Source of the DNA: Acinetobacter bereziniae LMG 1003 = CIP 70.12
GTDB lineage: Bacteria > Pseudomonadota > Gammaproteobacteria > Pseudomonadales > Moraxellaceae
Assembly: GCF_000368925.1 (NCBI RefSeq)
Contig: NZ_KB849755.1
Coordinates: forward strand, 1,672,001-1,736,000
Length of the DNA: 64,000 bases
Direction: 5' to 3'
The notes under the pieces were generated by a model. It worked only from the letters and a program-made list of their open reading frames with translations. It was not told where the DNA came from and searched no databases. The position numbers and the translations under genes are program-made. Shown piece by piece: positions 1 to 7,392 of this stretch; position 1 is the stretch's first letter; each line of letters begins with the position of its first letter.

Positions 1-837
<837 letters not shown>

Positions 838-1167
838 AAATCATTAGTGACTTAAGGTCACAATTCTGGCTCATCAATGTACTGACAAATTCTCTCAAAT
901 AAACTTCGAGTAATTTAAACCAATCAATCAATGATAATATTTCGATCAATCAATCAGTAAAAATCCACACAAGTTGTTCTTCATATTCTCTTAATGATCT
1001 TCTTCATGCTTCGTCAGCATCAAGCTAGGTCGGCTATATTACTCTCTATCTCTAGAAAGTCAACTGTGATTTCAAATTATTTTTTAAACTTCTTTTCTAA
1101 AATCCAACTTAATCAATTCAACCAAGTCATTGTTTTATTAGAAGTTTTAATCTTCATCACCGCCGAT
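838..1167 (-). other. rRNA operon leader
   Basis: This gene-free stretch lies between the promoter and the 16S rRNA and would be transcribed as the 5' leader and processed off. It contains two copies of an ATCAATCAAT-type repeat (921-935 and 944-958). I could not identify a convincing boxA antitermination site. A + strand reading frame at 994-1254 has no coding signs. Confidence 0.55.
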
Positions 1168-1203
1168 GGATGTGCATTCTACAGCATTCCTAACCTAACA
1201 CAA
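1168..1203 (-). promoter_or_regulatory. rRNA operon promoter
   Basis: On the minus strand a TTGTGT -35 (1198-1203) and a TAGAAT -10 (1176-1181) are separated by 16 bp, about 340 bp upstream of the 16S 5' end. This fits an rRNA P1-type promoter. The transcription start would be near 1169. An AT-rich stretch upstream (1204-1350) could act as an UP element. This is inference from sequence only. Confidence 0.6.
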
Positions 1204-1355
1204 CCCCCTTTTTTAATTATTTTTGATTTTAGTGCTCAGTTGTATTTTTATTAATCATATTTTAAAATTTTTATTTAAATTTTGACCTATTTATATTTGA
1301 ATTTTTTCTTTAAACTATTTCAAATGATTTTATCATTAAATAAATTAAGTAAAAT

Positions 1356-1859
1356 ATGGCCCTTCTTATAAATAGAAAAACATTCTGTTTAGGAATTTTG
1401 CTCTTGTGCTGCAATTATTCCTGGGCCAACTCGTCGCATAATATTTTTGTGATGACCTTATCCATTTTGAGTTATGCAAAGTGGAATACACCCTCACCTG
1501 AATTATGTGTTGCAGACAATCCAAATTATGCTACTCAATTTTCTAATTACGCAAAATCCAACAAATCATCTTTTAGTGTAAATGCTATTCATGCAACAGA
1601 TTTAAAAAGTCGTCACTGCGATGCAGTATTCTTTTCGAATATCACCGCGCAAGCTGAGCAGACATTAATTGATAAATCCTTGAACTCCACAATTTTATCA
1701 TTTAGCTCAAATAATGCTGAGTGTGAAATAGGAAGTGTTTTTTGCCTCTCTACCAACAAAACAGGGAATACTATTTTTAAAGTTAATTTAGATAGCTTAG
1801 CTCGATCTAAAATACATGTTGATCCGCGTGTTTTGTTACTCGCAAAAAATTCGGATTAA
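1356..1859 (+). CDS. yfiR: YfiR family periplasmic regulator
   Basis: A 167-residue exported protein with an N-terminal signal sequence (cleavage likely near WA-N, residue 24). It resembles YfiR (DUF4154), the periplasmic repressor of the diguanylate cyclase YfiN. Four mature cysteines, C51, C88, C123 and C130, have the spacing of the two YfiR disulfides (37 and 7 residues). The C-terminal pattern 'VNLDSLARSKIHVDPRVLLLA' is typical of the family. It is first in a yfiR-yfiN-yfiB unit, and the next gene begins 4 bp after its stop. No strong ribosome-binding site is seen. Family assignment comes from motif recognition plus the neighbours. Confidence 0.82.
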   Translation: MALLINRKTFCLGILLLCCNYSWANSSHNIFVMTLSILSYAKWNTPSPELCVADNPNYATQFSNYAKSNKSSFSVNAIHATDLKSRHCDAVFFSNITAQAEQTLIDKSLNSTILSFSSNNAECEIGSVFCLSTNKTGNTIFKVNLDSLARSKIHVDPRVLLLAKNSD

Positions 1860-1863
1860 AATC

Positions 1864-3081
1864 ATGATCAATAAGTTTTTTAAATCGAGCTCTTTGCAAA
1901 CGCTTTTTCGTAAATCACAATTTACAACTTTTGCAATCACGCTATTTATTTGCACATCAACTTTTGTCACGATTTCAGTCTTTACAGTTGAGTCTTATGC
2001 AAAACAAAATTTACTATTAATCAGTCGTACAGTTTCTGAACGTGTGCAACCAGCACTCGTATTCTCAGACAAAATCGCGATTTCACAAATTATCAATGAA
2101 TATACTTTCCAGCATTCTGTACGTCTTATAGAGGTATACGATGCGCAAGGACAAAAGGTTGCACAAAGTTTAAAAAATATTGAACACTATTCTTATATTC
2201 AAAATATTTTTGATCATATTTTTTTAAAAGATGCAATTAAATTGAATGTGCAACACCAAGGACAATTTGTTGGACAAGTTGTTTTATATGGTAGCTCGAA
2301 TGAAATTTTAATGTTTATCTTTAAAATTTTTCTAGGTCTAGCATTTGGAATGCTATTTATGGTTTTTGCGGTATGGTGGTCTGTTAATCTCACCTACCGT
2401 CATATCATGGGCTCATTTTCTCCAATTATCCAAATCGCGCAACTTTTAAGAAATCAAAAAGCTTATAACTTAAGATTCCCTAAAAGTGATGTTAAAGAGT
2501 TCCAAGAGTTAAATAGTGTTTTTAACCAACTCCTTGATGAAATCCAGTCTTGGCATACACATCTTCAAAATGAAAATAGCGAGCTTTCATATCAAGTTCA
2601 ACATGATCACTTAACACAACTGCCAAACCGTAGTTATTTTTATCAAGTGCTCTGTAGTTTATTTGATGATGCTCATCAACGCCAAAATTTAGCATTACTG
2701 TTTATTGATAATAATAATTTTAAAGCCATTAATGATCAGTATGGACACTTGGTTGGTGATGAAGTGTTAAAAGAGATGGCGGTTCGTTTAAGACGTCATA
2801 TTCGTCAAGATGACTTCGTTGCACGTCTTGCCGGTGATGAATTTGCAATAATTTTGCGTTCAATTTCTAAAATTGAGCATTTAATTTCTATTGCAGAAAA
2901 TCTCATTAAATGTTGTGAAGATCCTTTAATTTACAAAGGACAAGAGATTTATTTTAGTTTCAGTCTAGGCATTGCTATTTCAAGTAAAGCCTCTAGTCCA
3001 GAAGACTTAATTTCTCAAGCAGATCAAGCTATGTATAAAGCAAAATCGCTACAACACCATTGGTTCATTTATCATTCTTAA
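1864..3081 (+). CDS. yfiN: Membrane diguanylate cyclase, YfiN/TpbB type
   Basis: A 405-residue inner-membrane enzyme expected to make cyclic di-GMP. Order of parts: short cytoplasmic tail, TM helix (about 20-43), periplasmic CHASE8-like sensor (about 45-150), second TM helix (about 150-180), HAMP linker, then a GGDEF domain. The active-site motif reads AGDEF (323-327), a variant common in active cyclases. An RxxD inhibitory site (R314-D317) lies exactly five residues before it, so product inhibition is likely. I chose the ATG just after the yfiR stop. An upstream in-frame start at 1816 would overlap yfiR by 44 bp and add residues that do not look like the family's N-terminus. YfiR presumably represses it and YfiB relieves this. 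Confidence 0.86.
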   Translation: MINKFFKSSSLQTLFRKSQFTTFAITLFICTSTFVTISVFTVESYAKQNLLLISRTVSERVQPALVFSDKIAISQIINEYTFQHSVRLIEVYDAQGQKVAQSLKNIEHYSYIQNIFDHIFLKDAIKLNVQHQGQFVGQVVLYGSSNEILMFIFKIFLGLAFGMLFMVFAVWWSVNLTYRHIMGSFSPIIQIAQLLRNQKAYNLRFPKSDVKEFQELNSVFNQLLDEIQSWHTHLQNENSELSYQVQHDHLTQLPNRSYFYQVLCSLFDDAHQRQNLALLFIDNNNFKAINDQYGHLVGDEVLKEMAVRLRRHIRQDDFVARLAGDEFAIILRSISKIEHLISIAENLIKCCEDPLIYKGQEIYFSFSLGIAISSKASSPEDLISQADQAMYKAKSLQHHWFIYHS

Positions 3082-3097
3082 TGTTTAGAGGATTGTT

Positions 3098-3577
3098 ATG
3101 ATTGCAAAAAATATACGTCTTTCTATTCTTGCTTTCGTTTGCTTAGCTCTCACAGGCTGTATGAACCTGGGTGGTCTAAGCTATAAGCAAGCACGCGTAC
3201 TCAAGAAAGAAGGTTTCGTATTGACGGATGAAGGTTGGAGCTTAGGCTTACCTGAACGCTTGTTGTTTGGTTTTAATGAATCCAATATTCAGCCAGAACA
3301 TCAAGTTGAGTTGATTCGTTTAGCGAAACAACTCAATAAATATCACTTAGATAAACTAAAAATTGTAGGTCATACTGATAATGTCGGTAATCCTGAATAC
3401 AATTTAAAGTTATCCAAAGAACGTGCTCAAAATGTCTCTGATATTTTTATTGCAGAAAAATTTAATCCGGCAAATATTCAAATCATTGGTAAGGGATCTG
3501 ATCAACCGCTTAAATCCAATGATACTGAAGAGCATAAGGCTGAAAATCGTCGCGTAGCTGTGATTATTATTCCTTAA
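3098..3577 (+). CDS. yfiB: YfiB-like OmpA-domain lipoprotein
   Basis: A 159-residue outer-membrane lipoprotein. The signal peptide ends in a lipobox LTGC with the acylated Cys at residue 21. The C-terminal OmpA domain (about 50-159) carries the peptidoglycan-binding pattern 'GHTDNVGNPEYNLKLSKERA' and a final NRRV. In the known YfiBNR system, YfiB captures YfiR at the peptidoglycan and so releases YfiN. A good ribosome-binding site (AGAGGA) lies 6 bp before the ATG, 16 bp after the yfiN stop. A terminator follows at 3595. Confidence 0.85.
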   Translation: MIAKNIRLSILAFVCLALTGCMNLGGLSYKQARVLKKEGFVLTDEGWSLGLPERLLFGFNESNIQPEHQVELIRLAKQLNKYHLDKLKIVGHTDNVGNPEYNLKLSKERAQNVSDIFIAEKFNPANIQIIGKGSDQPLKSNDTEEHKAENRRVAVIIIP

Positions 3578-3594
3578 TCATTTTCTTTTATTCA

Positions 3595-3624
3595 AAATAG
3601 ATCTCAACAGAGGTCTATTTTTTG
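3595..3624 (+). terminator. Terminator of the yfiRNB unit
   Basis: An 11-bp stem (AAATAGATCTC / GAGGTCTATTT, one G:T pair) with an AACA loop is followed by a T-run, 17 bp after the yfiB stop. Confidence 0.8.
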
Positions 3625-3668
3625 TCTTCATTTTTTATATGGATTGAAGCAATACAAATTTCAGGCAT

Positions 3669-3689
3669 AAAAAACCCGCTTCAAAGCGG
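3669..3689 (-). terminator. Terminator of the tRNA operon
   Basis: On the minus strand a CCGCTT-TG-AAGCGG hairpin is followed by G and a run of six T, about 30 bp after the last tRNA gene. Confidence 0.8.
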
Positions 3690-3717
3690 ATAATTTATAT
3701 TTAAGCTTTAACTTAAA

Positions 3718-3794
3718 TGGTCGGAGCAGTAGGATTCGAACCTACGACCCCCTGGTCCCAAACCAGGTGCACTACCAGGCTGTGCTATGCTCCG
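3718..3794 (-). tRNA. tRNA-Pro (UGG), second copy in the operon
   Basis: A 77-nt cloverleaf with a T-loop TTCGAAT, anticodon loop TTTGGGA (anticodon TGG) and encoded 3' CCA. It appears identical to the tRNA-Pro at 4056-4132. It is the last of four tRNAs transcribed leftward. Confidence 0.97.
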
Positions 3795-3817
3795 AACTTA
3801 CAACGAACTTAAGGAAT

Positions 3818-3894
3818 TGGGGTGAATGATGGGGCTCGAACCCACGACAACCGGAATCACAATCCGGGGCTCTACCAACTGAGCTACATCCACC
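3818..3894 (-). tRNA. tRNA-His (GUG)
   Basis: Cloverleaf with anticodon loop TTGTGAT (anticodon GTG), an extra 5' G facing the C discriminator as expected for tRNA-His, and encoded CCA. It is third in the leftward tRNA operon. Confidence 0.96.
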
Positions 3895-3934
3895 GTCACA
3901 TTAAGTTTTAGGCTCTATAATATCAAGCAACATA

Positions 3935-4011
3935 TGGTGCGCCTGACAGGATTCGAACCTGTGACCATCCGCTTAGAAGGCGGATGCTCTATCCAACTGA
4001 GCTACAGGCGC
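3935..4011 (-). tRNA. tRNA-Arg (UCU)
   Basis: A 77-nt cloverleaf with anticodon loop CTTCTAA (anticodon TCT), T-loop TTCGAAT and encoded CCA. It reads the AGA/AGG arginine codons. It is second in the operon. Confidence 0.96.
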
Positions 4012-4055
4012 ATGACCAATGATACTGATATCACCGTTACCTTGCCTTGAAGAAT

Positions 4056-4132
4056 TGGTCGGAGCAGTAGGATTCGAACCTACGACCCCCTGGTCCCAAA
4101 CCAGGTGCACTACCAGGCTGTGCTATGCTCCG
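4056..4132 (-). tRNA. tRNA-Pro (UGG), first copy in the operon
   Basis: A 77-nt cloverleaf with anticodon TGG and encoded CCA. It looks identical to 3718-3794, giving a 77-bp direct repeat with copies 338 bp apart. It is first in the tRNA transcript. Confidence 0.97.
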
Positions 4133-4177
4133 TTCATCTCAGCTTTAGTGTATCGCACATCGTGCGGTACGGTGTGC

Positions 4178-4206
4178 ATTCTAGGCGTGACGCCACAAGA
4201 CGTCAA
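4178..4206 (-). promoter_or_regulatory. Promoter of the tRNA operon
   Basis: Minus-strand TTGACG (4201-4206) and TAGAAT (4178-4183) with a 17-bp spacer is a near-consensus sigma-70 promoter, about 45 bp upstream of the first tRNA. A GC-rich segment follows the -10, as in stable RNA promoters. Confidence 0.75.
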
Positions 4207-4284
4207 CACCTATCTTGAAAAAAAGTTAAAAAAACAAGTCAAATGTATATTAATCAAGCATTTCAGGTGTTTTTTATACAATTT

Positions 4285-5352
4285 TTAACGTTTCAATTGC
4301 GCACTGAAGTTCAACATACGATCTAATGGCAATTTTGCACGCTCTGCTAAGGCTGGATCAACAAATATTTCTTGATCAGCATTTTGTAAAACTGCCAAGA
4401 TTCCATCGAGTTCATTCATTGCCATCCAAGGACAATGTGCACAAGAACGACATGTGGCTCCTTCACCTGCTGTTGGTGCTTCAATTAATGTTTTATGAGG
4501 TACGGCTTGTTGCATTTTATAGAAAATGCCACGATCTGTAGCCACAATCAAGGTATCTTGCGATAGTGTCTGCGCTGCTTTGATTAATTGTGAAGTACTG
4601 CCTACAGCATCTGCGATATCAATCACCGACTCAGGTGACTCAGGATGCACCAAAACAGCAGCATTTGGATACAAGGCTTTCATCTTTTCGATACCACGCG
4701 CACGGAACTCCTCATGCACGATACAAGCACCATCCCACAACAACATATCAGCGCCCGTTTTCTTTTGAATATAGCGTCCTAAATGTTGATCTGGTGCCCA
4801 AATAATTTTTTCACCCAGACTGTCTAAATGTTCAATAATTTCAACAGCACAACTTGAAGTCACAACCCAATCTGCACGTGCTTTAACTGCTGCCGATGTG
4901 TTCGCATAAACCACAACCGTGTGCTCAGGATGAGCATCACAAAATGCTGTGAACTCATCTACTGGGCAACCTAAATCCAGTGAACAAGTCGCTTCTAGTG
5001 TTGGCATTAATACTCTTTTTTCAGGGGAAAGAATCTTTGAAGTTTCTCCCATAAATTTAACACCAGCGACAACCAGTGTGGATGCCTCATGATCTCGACC
5101 AAAGCGTGCCATTTCTAAAGAGTCTGAAACACATCCCCCAGTCGCTTCTGCAAGTTCTTGCACTTCCGGATCACAGTAATAATGCGCCACTAAAACGGCA
5201 TTTTGCTTTTCCAGTTCAGCCTTGATTTGATCAAACTTTTGTTGTTTCAGCTCTGGACTTAAACGATTGTCCTTTGGCTCACCCAAACGATCTAAATGCG
5301 CTTGCACAATCGATTTTGCTTCGTTGGCAATTAAATTATTCGCATCATTCAT
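4285..5352 (-). CDS. nadA: Quinolinate synthase A
   Basis: Condenses iminoaspartate with dihydroxyacetone phosphate to quinolinate in de novo NAD synthesis, using a [4Fe-4S] cluster. The 355-residue protein has the three expected cluster cysteines at C123 (ATCSLDLGCP), C210 (WDGACIVH) and C307 (CRSCAHCPW), with the family hallmark CxxCxxC at 301-307. An in-frame ATG lies 15 bp upstream (5367), but its purine-rich site touches the start codon. The ATG at 5352 has AGAAGA 6 bp upstream, so I prefer it. It is a stand-alone gene; nadB and nadC are not in the window. Confidence 0.95.
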   Translation of the reverse strand: MNDANNLIANEAKSIVQAHLDRLGEPKDNRLSPELKQQKFDQIKAELEKQNAVLVAHYYCDPEVQELAEATGGCVSDSLEMARFGRDHEASTLVVAGVKFMGETSKILSPEKRVLMPTLEATCSLDLGCPVDEFTAFCDAHPEHTVVVYANTSAAVKARADWVVTSSCAVEIIEHLDSLGEKIIWAPDQHLGRYIQKKTGADMLLWDGACIVHEEFRARGIEKMKALYPNAAVLVHPESPESVIDIADAVGSTSQLIKAAQTLSQDTLIVATDRGIFYKMQQAVPHKTLIEAPTAGEGATCRSCAHCPWMAMNELDGILAVLQNADQEIFVDPALAERAKLPLDRMLNFSAQLKR

Positions 5353-5460
5353 AAGAGGTCTTCTCATCCCTTGTCGCTGGCATCATGCTAGCGGTATACC
5401 TGTGTGAATTTATTGTACTTTTTACTGCACATAAATTCATCTCGAAAAATGTTTTGTTAT

Positions 5461-5483
5461 AAAAAAGCCTCACGAATGAGGCT
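5461..5483 (-). terminator. argJ terminator
   Basis: Minus-strand hairpin AGCCTCA-TTCG-TGAGGCT followed by a T-run, 19 bp after the argJ stop. Confidence 0.85.
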
Positions 5484-5501
5484 CAATTCAAATATCAATG
5501 T

Positions 5502-6722
5502 TTAAGAGCGATAGTCTGCATTAATTTTTACATAGTCATAGGATAAATCACAGGTATAGACGGTATCTTTGGCTGGTCCTCGCCCAAGATCTACACGGAT
5601 AGTCATCTCAGTTTGTGACATCACGCGCGCGCCTGCTTCTTCAGTATAATCTTCTGCAGCACCACCATCTTTACAAATCTGTACCTCATCCAACCAAACT
5701 TGAATTTTTTCAACATCTAGATCTTTCACACCTGCATAACCAATTGCTGCAAGGATACGTCCCCAGTTTGGATCAGATGCAAAAATTGCCGTTTTTACAA
5801 GTGGTGAATGCGCAATACTATATGCAATATCACAGCACTCTTGTGTATTATGACCACCCTCAACTGCCACAGTAATAAATTTGGTTGCTCCCTCGCCATC
5901 ACGAATGATCAGTTGCGCCAAACGCTTCATTACACGGGATAAAACCTCAAGCACTACCGTATAGCGGACATCATCTTCTGTAGTGATTTCTACACCACCA
6001 GCACATCCGGTTGCTGCAAAAATACATGAATCATTGGTTGATGTATCACCATCCACCGTAATACGGTTAAATGATTGGTCTGCACTAACTTTCAGCATCT
6101 TTTGTACAAGTGTTCGTGCAATAGGCATATCTGTTGCTACAAAGCTCAACATGGTTGCCATATTTGGACGAATCATACCTGCACCTTTAGAAATGCCGGT
6201 CATGGTATAAGTAATACCATCCAGCTCAAATTGCTCTGAAGCACCTTTAGGTGTGGTATCCGTGGTCATGATTCCAGTTGCGGCATCGTTCCAAGCATCC
6301 CCCTTCAAACTCGTTAAAGCAGGTTGTAATCCTTGAGTTAGGCGCTCAATTGGTAATTGTTCACCAATAACACCTGTAGAAAATGGCAGGACTTCAAAAG
6401 CCTCTACTTGTGCCAATTCAGCAAGCTTTAAGCAGGTCAATTGAGCATTTTGCATACCTAATTTTCCCGTACCCGCATTAGCATTCCCTGTATTAATCAC
6501 GAGGTAACGAGGATTCGCCTGTGCCAAATGCGCTTTAGAGACATGAACAGGTGCTGCACAAAATGCATTTTGGGTAAATACCCCAGCAACATTGGTACCT
6601 TTTGAAAATTCAAAAATAACTAAATCTCGTCGATTAGGATAACGGACATACGCCTCAGCAGAGCCAATTTTTACACCTTGCACCACATGCATATGTGGCA
6701 TAGACACGTCACCAACAGCCAT
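5502..6722 (-). CDS. argJ: Bifunctional ornithine acetyltransferase / N-acetylglutamate synthase
   Basis: Moves the acetyl group from N-acetylornithine to glutamate (and can use acetyl-CoA), closing the cyclic arginine pathway. The 406-residue protein has the autocleavage motif NMATML, with cleavage expected between A189 and T190, where T190 becomes the N-terminal nucleophile of the beta chain. Family segments 'INTGNANAGTG', 'TTDTTPK' and 'SDPNWGRILAAIGYAG' are present. A longer frame begins at 6755, but the start at 6722 (MAVGDV) gives the usual family length and N-terminus and has a GGA 9 bp upstream. It is flanked by terminators on both sides, so it is probably monocistronic. Confidence 0.95.
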   Translation of the reverse strand: MAVGDVSMPHMHVVQGVKIGSAEAYVRYPNRRDLVIFEFSKGTNVAGVFTQNAFCAAPVHVSKAHLAQANPRYLVINTGNANAGTGKLGMQNAQLTCLKLAELAQVEAFEVLPFSTGVIGEQLPIERLTQGLQPALTSLKGDAWNDAATGIMTTDTTPKGASEQFELDGITYTMTGISKGAGMIRPNMATMLSFVATDMPIARTLVQKMLKVSADQSFNRITVDGDTSTNDSCIFAATGCAGGVEITTEDDVRYTVVLEVLSRVMKRLAQLIIRDGEGATKFITVAVEGGHNTQECCDIAYSIAHSPLVKTAIFASDPNWGRILAAIGYAGVKDLDVEKIQVWLDEVQICKDGGAAEDYTEEAGARVMSQTEMTIRVDLGRGPAKDTVYTCDLSYDYVKINADYRS

Positions 6723-6846
6723 TTTTAAATGTCCATATGAGTTAAATAAGAACAACAGCTTATTAGAATTCTTGCTAAAAATCGAGCTTATTAAAAAGCT
6801 TATTTATTTTTACTATAAGAAATGTTTATTCATCTGAATATAAAAT

Positions 6847-6873
6847 AAAAAAAGCCAGTAAATTTACTGGCTT
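6847..6873 (-). terminator. Terminator of the small exported-protein gene
   Basis: Perfect palindrome AAGCCAGTAAA / TTTACTGGCTT with T-rich sequence following on the minus strand, 19 bp after the gene at 6892. Confidence 0.8.
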
Positions 6874-6891
6874 CATACTTTCTATCGCTTG

Positions 6892-7254
6892 TTATTGTTG
6901 CGCTGGAGCTGTGGTATCCACAGCCAATAACGCTTGTTTCACTTTTTCTTGACTAGATGCTGAAAGTGCTGGATTTGATGCAACAACTCGATTTACTGTC
7001 GCAGGTGTCACTGCCGCAATTGCTGCTGTTTTGAGAATAATTGGACGTCCACCCGTATTCCCCAAAGTATAACGAATACCCGTACGTGGGCTAATCACTG
7101 TGGTTGTTTCGTTTTTAACTTCTGCTTGCGCTGTTACCGCACCTGTCGCTGCTTGTACTTTTTCTACAGTGGTGGTTTGTGGTGCTGTATCTGCAAATGC
7201 CAATACTGGAAGGGCTAAAGTTGCAACAAATAAAGGTTGTAATAGTTTTTTCAT
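6892..7254 (-). CDS. Small exported protein of unknown function
   Basis: A 120-residue protein with a clear signal peptide (MKKLLQPLFVATLALPVLAFA, cleavage likely before DTAPQ). The mature part is rich in Ala, Thr and Val, with no cysteine and no motif I recognise. A central segment 'SPRTGIRYTLGNTGGRPIIL' is the most structured-looking part. It lies between argJ and secA with its own terminator, so it is probably expressed alone. I cannot assign a function. Confidence 0.75.
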   Translation of the reverse strand: MKKLLQPLFVATLALPVLAFADTAPQTTTVEKVQAATGAVTAQAEVKNETTTVISPRTGIRYTLGNTGGRPIILKTAAIAAVTPATVNRVVASNPALSASSQEKVKQALLAVDTTAPAQQ

Positions 7255-7343
7255 TGTCTTTCCGAATATCTATTCAATTGAGCAACTTAATACCATTTTA
7301 TTATATTTCCTGCAATCAAAATTAACTCACCGTAATAACTTGT

Positions 7344-7375
7344 AAAAAAAGCAGAACAATTGTTCTGCTTTTTTA
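7344..7375 (-). terminator. secA terminator
   Basis: Palindrome AAAAAAGCAGAACAATTGTTCTGCTTTTTT lies 18 bp after the secA stop. It has T-runs on both strands and could work in both directions. Confidence 0.85.
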
Positions 7376-7392
7376 TTGAATTTTCAGTCGGT

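Noticed and set aside
994..1254. 86-residue + strand frame
   Set aside because: It overlaps the rRNA leader and promoter, has no ribosome-binding site and unusual composition.
2815..2850. YfiN as a degenerate, inactive GGDEF protein
   Set aside because: AGDEF is a common active variant and the RxxD inhibitory site is intact, which points to a working cyclase.
3718..4132. tRNA cluster as an integration site of a genomic island
   Set aside because: No integrase, no second partial tRNA end and no change in gene character nearby.
4019..4288. 89-residue + strand frame
   Set aside because: It runs across a tRNA-Pro gene on the other strand and its promoter.
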